Shown here: positions 8,059 to 14,653 of the stretch, piece after piece
Layout of the letters: each line of letters begins with the position of its first letter
Numbering within the stretch: position 1 is the first letter of the stretch
IMG/VR virus record: IMGVR_UViG_3300010885_032517
Coordinates: 1-29,905 of that record
Source: a virus
Length of the DNA stretch: 29,905 nucleotides
Strand: one strand, 5' to 3'
Notes under the pieces: generated by a model
Databases searched by the model: none
What the model saw: the letters and a program-made list of their open reading frames with translations, nothing else
What the model was told of the DNA's origin: nothing
Translations under genes and position numbers: made by a program

Positions 8059-8086
8059 AATATAACATATTATTTTGTGCTGTCAA
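8059..8086 (-). promoter_or_regulatory. Sigma70-type promoter for the MoxR ATPase gene
   Basis: TTGACA at 8086-8081, 16-base spacer, TATATT at 8064-8059, 29 bases before the ATG at 8029. The 15 bases AAAAAGTGCTTGACA are shared with the promoter at 8402-8429. Confidence 0.8.
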
Positions 8087-8096
8087 GCACTTTTTA

Positions 8097-8375
8097 TCAG
8101 ATAATTGAACCATCATGGTAAAGACGATTAAACTCACGAATAGCAAAATAGTTAATTCGCTTACCAGTTTTTGTAGGAACTTTACCGCCTGTGGCAATAC
8201 CATACTGGCGACCACGCTCATAGCACCACTGTGCGGCACCGTGAGAAGCAGTTTCCCACTTGTCATAGTCGGGATCAAATGGGCGACCAGTAACCGCATC
8301 TTGTACACCTTTGGTAAAATAACGGTTATGAAGGATGGTGGAAATCTTAACCTTACGGGTGCTTGCCTGTGCCAT
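8097..8375 (-). CDS. Small basic protein, possibly RMF-like, function unknown
   Basis: 92 residues, single gene between two promoters. It contains GVQDAVTGRPFD at about 23-34 and CYERGRQYG at about 51-59. A pattern of G-x-x-D-A-x-x-G-R-P followed by Y-x-R-G-R recalls ribosome modulation factor and small phage proteins of similar layout, but the match is weak and rests on memory. The GGAGAGGCGAG ribosome site is good. If it were RMF-like it would bind ribosomes; that is only a guess. Confidence 0.8.
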   Translation of the reverse strand: MAQASTRKVKISTILHNRYFTKGVQDAVTGRPFDPDYDKWETASHGAAQWCYERGRQYGIATGGKVPTKTGKRINYFAIREFNRLYHDGSII

Positions 8376-8401
8376 CTCGCCTCTCCATTTCTTATATTAA
8401 C

Positions 8402-8429
8402 AATATAACACGGATTTAAAGGTTGTCAA
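8402..8429 (-). promoter_or_regulatory. Sigma70-type promoter for the 8375 gene
   Basis: TTGACA at 8429-8424, 16-base spacer, TATATT at 8407-8402. The TGA inside TTGACA is also the stop codon of the upstream gene (8428-8426). Confidence 0.8.
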
Positions 8430-9067
8430 GCACTTTTTTTAATCCGCACATAGTGCAAACGGGTTTGGTTATTATCATCGTGCTTGTGGACACGGGCTGT
8501 CAAATTAATGACAGTGCCACGTTCTAACTTTTCCGAAAGCGGAAAACAAATCAAATTTTGGTCATTTGTAAGAGCAGTATGATACCATTTGTTATAATTG
8601 GCACTGTAGACCGCTGATTTAATGGTAACTTCTACTTCAATATTGTCGCTAATCTTGCCAATATGACGGCTATTTTCGGCAATAATACGCAGTTCGTCTT
8701 TGGCTTTTTCACGTCCAATGGCGTTATTATAGGAACTTGGGACGCTGGCAACCAATGCTAACATCTTGAAATCATTGGCATTTATTTCTTTTTGTTCCGT
8801 CAATAGGACCAAGTTCTTCCAATAATCGTGCAATGTACCAGCAATAAGTTCAATCATCTTGCTGTCAAGATACTCGCAAATTTGTTCAGCAAGTTCAATA
8901 TCTTGTGGCAAAACGTTAAAATTTTTCTCTGGATTGAGAAATTCACGCATAAGTGCGCCATTGCTCAACTCACCTTCCTTGGCATCATACCGTTTGATAT
9001 AACGACCATTTGTTCTTTGTGCCGCACAAGCGGCAGACATTGCTTCTTTTAAGCCAATAGTGGTCAT
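8426..9067 (-). CDS. Phage protein of unknown function with possible C-terminal OB-like domain
   Basis: 213 residues. The N-terminal half is mostly helical. The last 50 residues, with ICFPLSEKLERGTVINLTARVHKHD followed by TRLHYVRIKK, resemble a C-terminal segment seen in many phage proteins, where a beta-rich domain ends with the pattern T-x-L-x-x-V/C-x-I. That hints at nucleic-acid or protein binding and nothing more. Its ATG overlaps the stop of the ArfA-like gene (ATGA), so the two are probably translated together from the promoter at 9205-9232. Confidence 0.85.
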   Translation of the reverse strand: MTTIGLKEAMSAACAAQRTNGRYIKRYDAKEGELSNGALMREFLNPEKNFNVLPQDIELAEQICEYLDSKMIELIAGTLHDYWKNLVLLTEQKEINANDFKMLALVASVPSSYNNAIGREKAKDELRIIAENSRHIGKISDNIEVEVTIKSAVYSANYNKWYHTALTNDQNLICFPLSEKLERGTVINLTARVHKHDDNNQTRLHYVRIKKSA

Positions 9068-9180
9068 TTTGCACCTTTATGCTTTGGATTACGGCTATAA
9101 CTTCCCTTGCCCTTACGGGGGGTGATAATTTTTTGACGGTATTTTGGGTCAGCCAATGACTTGGCAATAACACTACGCAT
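9064..9180 (-). CDS. arfA: ArfA-like alternative ribosome-rescue peptide
   Basis: 38 codons from the ATG at 9180, preceded by GGAGAATTAGTG. The peptide reads MRSVIAKSLADPKYRQK, then IITPRKGKGSYSRNPKHKGAK. It aligns without gaps to the core of E. coli ArfA, [20 protein letters not shown], sharing L-x-D-P-x-[YF]-R-Q-[KR] and the hallmark KGKGSY. ArfA inserts into the empty mRNA channel of stalled ribosomes and recruits release factor RF2. This version lacks the hydrophobic C-terminal tail of full-length E. coli ArfA and corresponds to the shorter active form. It is the first gene after a strong promoter and overlaps the next gene by ATGA. The family call is by eye against memory. Confidence 0.82.
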   Translation of the reverse strand: MRSVIAKSLADPKYRQKIITPRKGKGSYSRNPKHKGAK

Positions 9181-9204
9181 CACTAATTCTCCATCTATAA
9201 TGCT

Positions 9205-9232
9205 ATAATATCATATAATTATGCCTTGTCAA
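9205..9232 (-). promoter_or_regulatory. Sigma70-type promoter for the ArfA-like operon
   Basis: TTGACA at 9232-9227, 16-base spacer, TATTAT at 9210-9205, 24 bases before the ATG at 9180. The -35 box contains the TGA stop of the upstream gene (9231-9229). Confidence 0.8.
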
Positions 9233-9630
9233 GACATATTTTGGATGGCTTGTCCCAAATCACCGCCACAAAGTTCTATCATCATACTTAATTCACCGTC
9301 CATTAGGAATAATTCCCCTTTACTCATCTGGTAAAACCAAGGGTGGCTATGGTAGCGATCCATAAGCACAAGTTCTTTGCCGTTGATTTGATACTTTTTT
9401 CTATCAATATGATGTTCATAGAATTTATAGCCATAACTGCGCAAAAGTTCAAAAGCAGTATTGTTAAGTCTGTATCCAAAATTTTTATTATTATTATACC
9501 AATAAAGAATATAGATATTTTTTTGGTTTATATGAGGAATTGGTGCATCATTGCCATGTGCCAAATGATATAATTCGTGCGTCCAGTCAGTTTTAGATTT
9601 ATTATTTTGTTGGATAAACGGCTGCACCAC
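9229..9630 (-). CDS. Conserved phage protein, function unknown
   Basis: 133 residues if the first GTG (9630) is used; a second GTG follows directly, and no ATG lies near. The body (FGYRLNNTAFELLRSYGYKFY, ELVLMDRYHSHPWFY, LSMMIELCGGDLGQAI) resembles, from memory, an unnamed family in marine phages. An HELYH string lies near residue 18, but it is outside the part I recognise as conserved. The first 29 bases overlap the upstream gene. Confidence 0.7.
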   Translation of the reverse strand: MVQPFIQQNNKSKTDWTHELYHLAHGNDAPIPHINQKNIYILYWYNNNKNFGYRLNNTAFELLRSYGYKFYEHHIDRKKYQINGKELVLMDRYHSHPWFYQMSKGELFLMDGELSMMIELCGGDLGQAIQNMS

Positions 9631-9895
9631 TGTTCAACAACACTACGCTAAAACGATTTGTCTTGAATTGTGTATTAAGTTTTTTACACAGATTAATAGC
9701 ATGACCTGGATTACTGAAACTTGACTTTTTATATTTTGGACCAGCATATTGTGCTAACATACTTGTAGTTTTAAGATTAACAGGTTTATTATCAAGGAAA
9801 ATTGCCCAAATACCCTCACTGGCCAGAACTTGTTCTGACTTATAAGTTTGTTTGTTAGTTATTTCTAATAAAACTTGAGGCTTCGGTCTACTCAT
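9602..9895 (-). CDS. Conserved small basic phage protein, function unknown
   Basis: 97 residues, basic. A beta-rich first half is followed by GPKYKKSSFSNPGHAINLCKKLN. No catalytic motif is visible. The ATG has no strong ribosome site. A GATAAATA box stands 20 bases before it, the same spacing seen before several right-hand genes. Downstream it overlaps the 9630 gene. Confidence 0.75.
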   Translation of the reverse strand: MSRPKPQVLLEITNKQTYKSEQVLASEGIWAIFLDNKPVNLKTTSMLAQYAGPKYKKSSFSNPGHAINLCKKLNTQFKTNRFSVVLLNSGAAVYPTK

Positions 9896-9915
9896 AATTG
9901 ATAATGTCTATAGTT

Positions 9916-9923
9916 TATTTATC
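9916..9923 (-). promoter_or_regulatory. Possible late-type promoter box GATAAATA
   Basis: GATAAATA reads toward the 9895 start with 20 bases between box and ATG. It matches T4 late TATAAATA at seven of eight positions if the first base is ignored. The isolated position among early-type genes lowers confidence. Confidence 0.3.
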
Positions 9924-9936
9924 GGTTAAAAATAAC

Positions 9937-10158
9937 CTAAAAATCTTTTCCCACCATTTCTACGTTTATAACATCTGCATTTTCAAGTTTTACTTCTAAA
10001 TCAGCAATATGATTTTCTAATTGTAGAACATATCCAAGCAAATCTACAAGTTCAGCTTGCACTTTTCGTAGTTCATCGTTATCAATAATCTGTTTGCCAG
10101 CGTTCATGGTGACACGATTATTAAATTCACGAATATAGTGCGTATTAGGCGGTCTCAC
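9937..10158 (-). CDS. Small coiled-coil protein, function unknown
   Basis: 73 residues starting at GTG 10158, with AAGGA 9 bases upstream inside the end of the previous gene (14-base overlap). Residues about 28-64 (ELRKVQAELVDLLGYVLQLE, then NHIADLEVKLENADV) show leucines and other hydrophobics at heptad spacing and should form a coiled coil. The family is not recognised. Confidence 0.75.
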   Translation of the reverse strand: MRPPNTHYIREFNNRVTMNAGKQIIDNDELRKVQAELVDLLGYVLQLENHIADLEVKLENADVINVEMVGKDF

Positions 10159-10621
10159 TATTACAAATCCTTAAACGTTCTTGTTGTTCTAACTTGGTCT
10201 TAAACGGACCTTCAAACTCATAGCGTTGTAAAGTAATGAGTTTTGGTGTAAACTCTGGAACAAAAATCTTATTATATTTTACAATATAATGACCAGCACA
10301 ATAATATGAACTACTCTTGTCGTTCTTTGTGTAAATTGGAAGTTTAAGTTTTACATTCCATAAGATATTATGTGGCGTATGATTGGTAGGATAATCATAA
10401 ACCATGTTTTCGACAGTGGGTTTTGTTTCACGATTGCGACGAACAAACTTAATATCTTTGGTTGCAATCATTTCTTGCATAGATGGAAATACTTCTATAT
10501 TTTCTTCCATAGTGCAACGAACACCGCTCGTAGTTTGAGCGATGTTTCCAATACGTTCACCTTTGTCGTTTTCAATAATCCAAAAACGGTTTTCTACAAT
10601 GTTTTTAGCTTTGAGTGTCAT
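10145..10621 (-). CDS. Conserved T4-like phage protein, function unknown
   Basis: 158 residues. The N-terminal pattern NRFWIIENDKGERIGNIAQT, followed by an acidic stretch and FPSMQEMIA, resembles a small family common in marine T4-like phages, from memory. The C-terminal half has LPIYTKNDKSSSYYCAGHYIV, a beta-rich stretch. No function is known to me. It overlaps the membrane-protein gene upstream by 17 bases and the coiled-coil gene downstream by 14. Confidence 0.8.
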   Translation of the reverse strand: MTLKAKNIVENRFWIIENDKGERIGNIAQTTSGVRCTMEENIEVFPSMQEMIATKDIKFVRRNRETKPTVENMVYDYPTNHTPHNILWNVKLKLPIYTKNDKSSSYYCAGHYIVKYNKIFVPEFTPKLITLQRYEFEGPFKTKLEQQERLRICNSETA

Positions 10622-10814
10622 CTTTACTCTTTCCTTCGATCATATCAAACAATGAATTATATTCAGCACGAACTTCAATGAATGAAGCCCATCCAATAGC
10701 GGCAACAATACCCATTAAAACACGATCATTATCAACATTCCAATATTGATAAATTTCAAGTATAAACACAGCAAGAACTGCCCATGGAAAGTATTTTACA
10801 AAAAGGTCACGCAT
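10605..10814 (-). CDS. Small membrane protein with two transmembrane segments
   Basis: 69 residues from the ATG at 10814; earlier in-frame codons lie inside the rnh gene and are not needed. Hydrophobic segments are at about 8-25 (YFPWAVLAVFILEIYQYW) and 31-46 (VLMGIVAAIGWASFIE), with a charged C-terminus. The start overlaps the rnh stop by 8 bases. It could be an inner-membrane protein acting on the host envelope, but no specific role can be named. Confidence 0.75.
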   Translation of the reverse strand: MRDLFVKYFPWAVLAVFILEIYQYWNVDNDRVLMGIVAAIGWASFIEVRAEYNSLFDMIEGKSKDDTQS

Positions 10815-11805
10815 AAGTTTGCTCCATAAGAGGTTTAGCCAGAATATCGGCAATTGGTTGCACATTTTCACTTAACTTGACAAGTTCCCACTTACTACAA
10901 AACTTAATAAGATGAGTGCCAATTTGACGATTGCTTTTAGGCTGAACACGCATAAGTTCAGCATCAATAGCATCACGTATATCCTGTGGCTGTGCAGTTA
11001 AATCCACAAGAACACGGTTTTCTTCATAACGGTCAAGCACACGATGTTCCACACCTTCATGATCTGTCCAACGTTGCAACATCATATTATTCCATACCCA
11101 ACCACGTTTATCACGGTCAGCAAATGCTTCTACCAAACCAACTTTTTTAGTGCTACCTTTGGTGCGCACACCAGGATAAGCAGTCATAATGTTATCGGTA
11201 GGGTCACCACGCATACACTTTTCAAACAACACAAACTTTGGATCACCAACAGTCTTGTGTTCTTTTGTTTTATTATCAACAACTGGTTTGCCATTATCAT
11301 CAAAATAGCCAGCAGTTGTGATATAATGGTTTACTAACCCATTGTAAATACTGACGTTTTTGTCAAGCAATTGATGAAAGTCACTGTCATTGCTCAAGAT
11401 GATGTGTTCATCTTGTGGATGTAGTGCAATCCAACGTGCAATAATATCATCTGCTTCTGCACGTTCAACTCTAATGACACTGCAGTTTGTTTTTTCATTT
11501 ACCCATGTAGTAAAGTCACCATAGGCTTTCCAAAACTCTGCATCTTCCTCTGCTTCACGCACTGTCATTTTGTTTTTAAGAACAGCACGATTTGCTTTGT
11601 ATGTGAGTTTATGATCCTTGCGCCAGCTACGAGCCTCAAGCGCAAAAATAACATGGTCAGGCTTGTGCAGTCGATTTACCTTTTGTATCACATTAAACAT
11701 AATGTGCAAGGCAAGCCCAATCTTTTGCCACGTATCGGTTCCACGGTTGGTGGAATGACGTGCACGTGCAAACAGATTTGCTGTATCTACAAGAAGATAT
11801 TTCAT
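10807..11805 (-). CDS. rnh: RNase H / 5'-3' flap exonuclease, T4 Rnh type
   Basis: 332 residues (T4 RNase H has 305). It removes RNA primers and short DNA flaps during lagging-strand synthesis. Metal-binding acidic residues are visible in LVDTANLF (D7), ERAEADDIIARW (about 116-127), LSNDSDFHQL (about 138-147) and MRGDPTDNI (about 208-216), the arrangement of the FEN/RNase H superfamily. It has its own strong promoter and starts the short operon that continues into the membrane protein and the 10621 gene. The polymerase and clamp it would work with are 4-9 kb upstream. Confidence 0.93.
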   Translation of the reverse strand: MKYLLVDTANLFARARHSTNRGTDTWQKIGLALHIMFNVIQKVNRLHKPDHVIFALEARSWRKDHKLTYKANRAVLKNKMTVREAEEDAEFWKAYGDFTTWVNEKTNCSVIRVERAEADDIIARWIALHPQDEHIILSNDSDFHQLLDKNVSIYNGLVNHYITTAGYFDDNGKPVVDNKTKEHKTVGDPKFVLFEKCMRGDPTDNIMTAYPGVRTKGSTKKVGLVEAFADRDKRGWVWNNMMLQRWTDHEGVEHRVLDRYEENRVLVDLTAQPQDIRDAIDAELMRVQPKSNRQIGTHLIKFCSKWELVKLSENVQPIADILAKPLMEQTYA

Positions 11806-11814
11806 AATAACCTT

Positions 11815-11843
11815 AATATAATGTAAGTGAGTTAATTTGTCAA
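11815..11843 (-). promoter_or_regulatory. Sigma70-type promoter for rnh
   Basis: TTGACA at 11843-11838, 17-base spacer, TATATT at 11820-11815, 9 bases before the ATG at 11805. The leader is therefore almost absent, and I see only a weak AAGG ribosome site. TAACCCTTGACAA is shared with the promoter at 12627-12654. Confidence 0.75.
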
Positions 11844-11846
11844 GGG

Positions 11847-12281
11847 TTATTTTATTTCAGTGCGACCATCACCAAGATTGGTTCTGGTAACATAACGAGT
11901 TCCATCCAGACTTGGTGGATTTTGTTCGTTAGTGCGTATGATATTACGTGCTACATCATTAAGCCATGCATCTACAAGGTCTTCTGGATTTATGCCACGA
12001 TAGCCATTTGCTCGCAGCATTTCAATAAATTCTGCGTTCCAATCAAGTTCCATGCTACCCATGCTTGGATTTGCTGGATCAAAATCAAAACCAAGAACAT
12101 TCACCTTTGGTTCTGCTTTTACAGGTTTTTCTTTTTTTACACGTGGTTTTTTAGGTTTAGGTTCTGGTTTAGTTTCAGTAACGGCTGGTGGTGCGCTTTC
12201 TGTAATTACAGTAGAGGCGTCAGCGGTGTTGTTAGGTTCCGTGTTCGTTGATTTACCAAAAAGTTTATTGAGAAATTTCAT
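11847..12281 (-). CDS. Conserved T4-like phage protein with Pro/Lys linker, function unknown
   Basis: 144 residues from the ATG at 12281, which overlaps the stop of the upstream gene by 4 bases; an extension to 12314 would run inside that gene. Residues about 15-60 are low-complexity with KPEPKPKKPRVKKEKPVK. The C-terminal domain has FDFDPANPSMGSMELDWNAE followed by GYRGINPEDLVDAWLNDVARN. From memory this domain recurs in T4-like phages. Function is unknown; the basic linker suggests a tether to nucleic acid or to another protein. Confidence 0.82.
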   Translation of the reverse strand: MKFLNKLFGKSTNTEPNNTADASTVITESAPPAVTETKPEPKPKKPRVKKEKPVKAEPKVNVLGFDFDPANPSMGSMELDWNAEFIEMLRANGYRGINPEDLVDAWLNDVARNIIRTNEQNPPSLDGTRYVTRTNLGDGRTEIK

Positions 12282-12601
12282 TGGCACACCATCTGGAATA
12301 CTGGACGACCCCATGCATCACGACCAGCAAAGTAGCGATTGCATACTGGTTGATAACCATAAGGTTGTGGATAATATTGCTGTGGATATTGTTGATATTG
12401 CGGTTGGTTCATGTTATTGAGCATGCCACCAATAATCAAACCACCAACAAGACCACCAAAAAGGGCAGCGCCTGCATCTCCGCCACCGTTATTATAGCCA
12501 GGTCGTGGACCTTCATAATGGCGGTGACCATTCCAATCAGCATATGAGGCTGTTGGGGCTAAAGTAGCAATTACTAATATAGCAGAAAGTAACTTACGCA
12601 T
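12278..12601 (-). CDS. Secreted glycine-rich protein with signal peptide
   Basis: 107 residues from the ATG at 12601, preceded by GGAGAACCGCC. Residues 1-21 are a classical Sec signal (MRK, hydrophobic LLSAILVIATLAP, then TASYA before D22). The mature part has a glycine-rich segment AALFGGLVGGLIIGGMLNN like a glycine zipper, then a Gln/Pro/Tyr-rich stretch, and ends with CNRYFAGRDAWGRPVFQMVC with two cysteines that could pair in the periplasm. Bacterial surface and periplasmic proteins have similar layouts. A phage copy under its own promoter may act on the host envelope, for example in superinfection exclusion (inference). Confidence 0.85.
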   Translation of the reverse strand: MRKLLSAILVIATLAPTASYADWNGHRHYEGPRPGYNNGGGDAGAALFGGLVGGLIIGGMLNNMNQPQYQQYPQQYYPQPYGYQPVCNRYFAGRDAWGRPVFQMVCQ

Positions 12602-12626
12602 GGCGGTTCTCCAGTGGATATTACCC

Positions 12627-12654
12627 AATATAGCATATTTATCGGGCTTGTCAA
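12627..12654 (-). promoter_or_regulatory. Sigma70-type promoter for the secreted protein gene
   Basis: TTGACA at 12654-12649, 16-base spacer, TATATT at 12632-12627, 25 bases before the ATG at 12601. Confidence 0.8.
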
Positions 12655-12657
12655 GGG

Positions 12658-12891
12658 TTAATTTAAGTATGGACGGTGTTTATTTTCAAATTCTCTTATA
12701 TATCTTTTGGCACTTGGATGTAGGACAATTTTCTCATTTTCCATATCTTCTGGTAATTCTGCACCAAGATATTCATATATTTCACGAGTTTCTACGTATT
12801 CTTTACCATTTTTTGTTTGTTCAACAATATATTTTAACATAAAATACTCAATTTCTTCTTCACTTAAATCAAGTTCTTCTTGGCTATTCAT
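12658..12891 (-). CDS. Small acidic protein, function unknown
   Basis: 77 residues, strongly acidic in the first half (LDLSEEEIEYFMLKYI), with a basic end (AKRYIREFENKHRPYLN). The layout could be a small winged-helix or anti-host protein, but nothing specific is recognised. Its start overlaps the upstream stop by 8 bases. Confidence 0.7.
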   Translation of the reverse strand: MNSQEELDLSEEEIEYFMLKYIVEQTKNGKEYVETREIYEYLGAELPEDMENEKIVLHPSAKRYIREFENKHRPYLN

Positions 12892-13138
12892 TGGTCACCT
12901 GTAATAATGTCAAGTATGTTTTCCATGCTTCTTCAAGTGACGGATGCTGTTGTTGAAGTTGCTTTTGTTTAGCATAAGGAATATTAAAAAACGCACTATC
13001 ATCTTTTTGTAATAATGCGTTATCAATCCATCTTTTTATATTATTTTTACGAGCATAATGAAATTCTTGCCATCCTGCACTATCTTGTGGAATGGTTCGA
13101 CCAGTATCATACTCGTAGTCGTATTGAGTTTGGCTCAC
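12884..13138 (-). CDS. Small protein, function unknown
   Basis: 84 residues, Gln- and Tyr-rich, with a central RKNNIKRWIDNALLQKDDSA segment and a helical end containing a run of glutamines. Overlaps of 4 and 8 bases place it in one operon with its neighbours. The family is not recognised. Confidence 0.7.
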   Translation of the reverse strand: MSQTQYDYEYDTGRTIPQDSAGWQEFHYARKNNIKRWIDNALLQKDDSAFFNIPYAKQKQLQQQHPSLEEAWKTYLTLLQVTNE

Positions 13139-13455
13139 CTGTTACTTATCACATATTGCGTAACGATTTCGGTAAGTTCAGTACCAAGAGTGTCCAACCC
13201 ATCTGGAATTATATAAATCTGATTGTTACAGCGATCTTTGATACGGTCATATTTGCTAAATTCTACGATATAACCGCCATTGTCAGCAAACCATAGCTTG
13301 AAATCAACATAATCTTTTGATGGATGTGAGTTTCTTAACTGTGATGATCCAATTGCACCACTATCATCATAAGTTTTCACAAGAGAGTTGATTTGATTAT
13401 GACTATCCCAAGCCCATTTTACTTTTTTGGCAAACCATTTATCAAACCACTTCAT
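13135..13455 (-). CDS. Small protein, function unknown
   Basis: 106 residues. The N-terminus is Trp/Lys-rich (MKWFDKWFAKKVKWAWDSHN); the rest looks beta-rich with FKLWFADNGGYIVEFSKYD and a C-terminal helix. It overlaps both neighbours by 4 bases. From memory, proteins with a similar opening occur in other T4-like phages, but no function is known. Confidence 0.72.
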   Translation of the reverse strand: MKWFDKWFAKKVKWAWDSHNQINSLVKTYDDSGAIGSSQLRNSHPSKDYVDFKLWFADNGGYIVEFSKYDRIKDRCNNQIYIIPDGLDTLGTELTEIVTQYVISNR

Positions 13456-13802
13456 TGGAACTGCCTTTCAATATCATCTTCTCTACAAGCCTCGCCATAT
13501 TGTGTTTCAATAATAACAAGTGGTTCCTTACCAATGTTTACAACTTGATGCCAGTTACCGACAGGAATTGAAACAGTTTCACCTGCCTGTAAAATTTTAG
13601 TGTGATCATTGTCTACGACATCAGTATAGTTTTTTATAACTCTGGCAACGCCACTTTGCACAACCCAAAATTCACTGCGCTTGCTGTGCTTTTGGTAACT
13701 TAAGCAGTGGCTTGGTTTTACAACCAGTTGTTTGACCTTAACATTACCAGCATCATGTAGGACTGTAAAATGTCCCCAAATTCTTTCTTCACTAATCATC
13801 AT
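13452..13802 (-). CDS. Stand-alone cupin, mannose-6-phosphate isomerase type II-like
   Basis: 116 residues from the ATG at 13802 (a second ATG follows directly); earlier in-frame codons lie within the upstream gene. Metal-ligand pattern Q37-x-H39-x4-E44 in YQKHSKRSEFWVVQSG and H85 in VGNWHQVVN match the C-terminal cupin of ManC-type GDP-mannose pyrophosphorylase/phosphomannose isomerase, as does IETQYGEACREDDIER near the end. The nucleotidyltransferase half is absent. It could isomerise mannose-6-P and fructose-6-P for the sugar pathway at 840-2812, or be a sugar-binding cupin of other use. Confidence 0.85.
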   Translation of the reverse strand: MMISEERIWGHFTVLHDAGNVKVKQLVVKPSHCLSYQKHSKRSEFWVVQSGVARVIKNYTDVVDNDHTKILQAGETVSIPVGNWHQVVNIGKEPLVIIETQYGEACREDDIERQFQ

Positions 13803-14097
13803 ATTTCTCTTTCTGCATAGGTATTCGCATAGCGGCATGTGCTGCTGCTTCTTTATTATGAAATTCTATATGAACTTTACCCAAACCGCAAGTTAAAAAT
13901 GTAAAATCTACACCGTATCTGTAACCTGCTTCGCCCATCGCATTAGATATAATACAGGCAGCTTCTACGTCTTGGTAGTTGGCGTTGAGTGCGCCGCCTT
14001 CTACATAGTCACCAGGTCCAATTACATAACTGTTTGAAACTGGTCTATCAGTAAGTGCTTTACTTGGAAATTCAAGTATTAGGGGTTTTTTTGACAT
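13792..14097 (-). CDS. Small protein, possible paralogue of its upstream neighbour
   Basis: 101 residues. The C-terminal half, GYRYGVDFTFLTCGLGKVHI followed by EFHNKEAAAHAAMRI, lines up with GLRNGQDYVFLQNDNGKELP and MFTNEEHVSFFMLAYE in the adjacent upstream gene. The N-terminal half does not align clearly. Function unknown. It overlaps the cupin gene by 11 bases and the upstream gene by 19. Confidence 0.72.
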   Translation of the reverse strand: MSKKPLILEFPSKALTDRPVSNSYVIGPGDYVEGGALNANYQDVEAACIISNAMGEAGYRYGVDFTFLTCGLGKVHIEFHNKEAAAHAAMRIPMQKEKYDD

Positions 14098-14363
14098 TCA
14101 TAAGCCAACATAAAAAAACTTACATGTTCTTCATTTGTGAACATAACAGGCAATTCTTTGCCATTATCATTTTGGAGAAAAACATAATCTTGACCATTGC
14201 GCAATCCATGATGATTAAAAATATCTTTTAATTGACGCATAGCTGCATTGCGTTTATTCCATAAATTATATCTTGCCGCACCTTTAAGTTCCTTAAGTGG
14301 AAACTTTGCTATGTTATTTTCATTTTTATTGTAAAGTTGGACATCAAGATATGGCACTGGCAA
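14079..14363 (-). CDS. Small protein, function unknown, non-ATG start
   Basis: 94 residues from TTG at 14363. The frame is closed by a TGA upstream and contains no ATG before residue 41, so TTG or the nearby GTG (14357) must be used if the N-terminal region LDVQLYNKNENNIAKFPL is real. The central part has KRNAAMRQLKDIFNHHGLRNG, and the end resembles the next gene downstream, suggesting a tandem duplication. No function recognised. Confidence 0.65.
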   Translation of the reverse strand: MPVPYLDVQLYNKNENNIAKFPLKELKGAARYNLWNKRNAAMRQLKDIFNHHGLRNGQDYVFLQNDNGKELPVMFTNEEHVSFFMLAYECQKNP

Positions 14364-14374
14364 ATATCCATTAG

Positions 14375-14596
14375 TTACTGGACGCTTCCGTAGTTCTTTT
14401 CAACGAACAATCTATAATCAATATCCCAGTTATTTGGGATTTTCTCCCCACGCCTTACACGCTCAAACTGCGAGTAAGCATGCTTATCCTTACGATAAAG
14501 TTCTGCCTCATTAAAGACAAAACCATATTCCACACAAAATGCCTTAAAAGCCTCAAGGTCATTGAACACACGATTTACATTCTGGTTCTTAATCAT
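14375..14596 (-). CDS. Small conserved phage protein, function unknown
   Basis: 73 residues. The pattern FNDLEAFKAFCVEYGFVFNE, then YSQFERVRRGEKIPNNWDID, resembles short proteins of marine T4-like phages, from memory. It is preceded by ACGGAAATAACA and a 57-base leader after the promoter -10 box, unusually long for this window. Confidence 0.75.
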   Translation of the reverse strand: MIKNQNVNRVFNDLEAFKAFCVEYGFVFNEAELYRKDKHAYSQFERVRRGEKIPNNWDIDYRLFVEKNYGSVQ

Positions 14597-14653
14597 TGTT
14601 ATTTCCGTTATATTAGTGTTACAAAATATGGACTTGCCAGTGCCATAGTTCTT

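Noticed and set aside
6218-8065. Long plus-strand open frames opposite the ATPase and VWA genes (for example 6218-6880 and 7403-8065)
   Set aside because: They mirror real minus-strand genes, have no ribosome sites and give composition typical of antisense frames.
9570-9590. HELYH, a zinc-protease-like HExxH string in the 9229-9630 protein
   Set aside because: It lies near the uncertain N-terminus, outside the part that resembles a conserved phage family, and no third ligand pattern of a known peptidase is clear. Most likely fortuitous.
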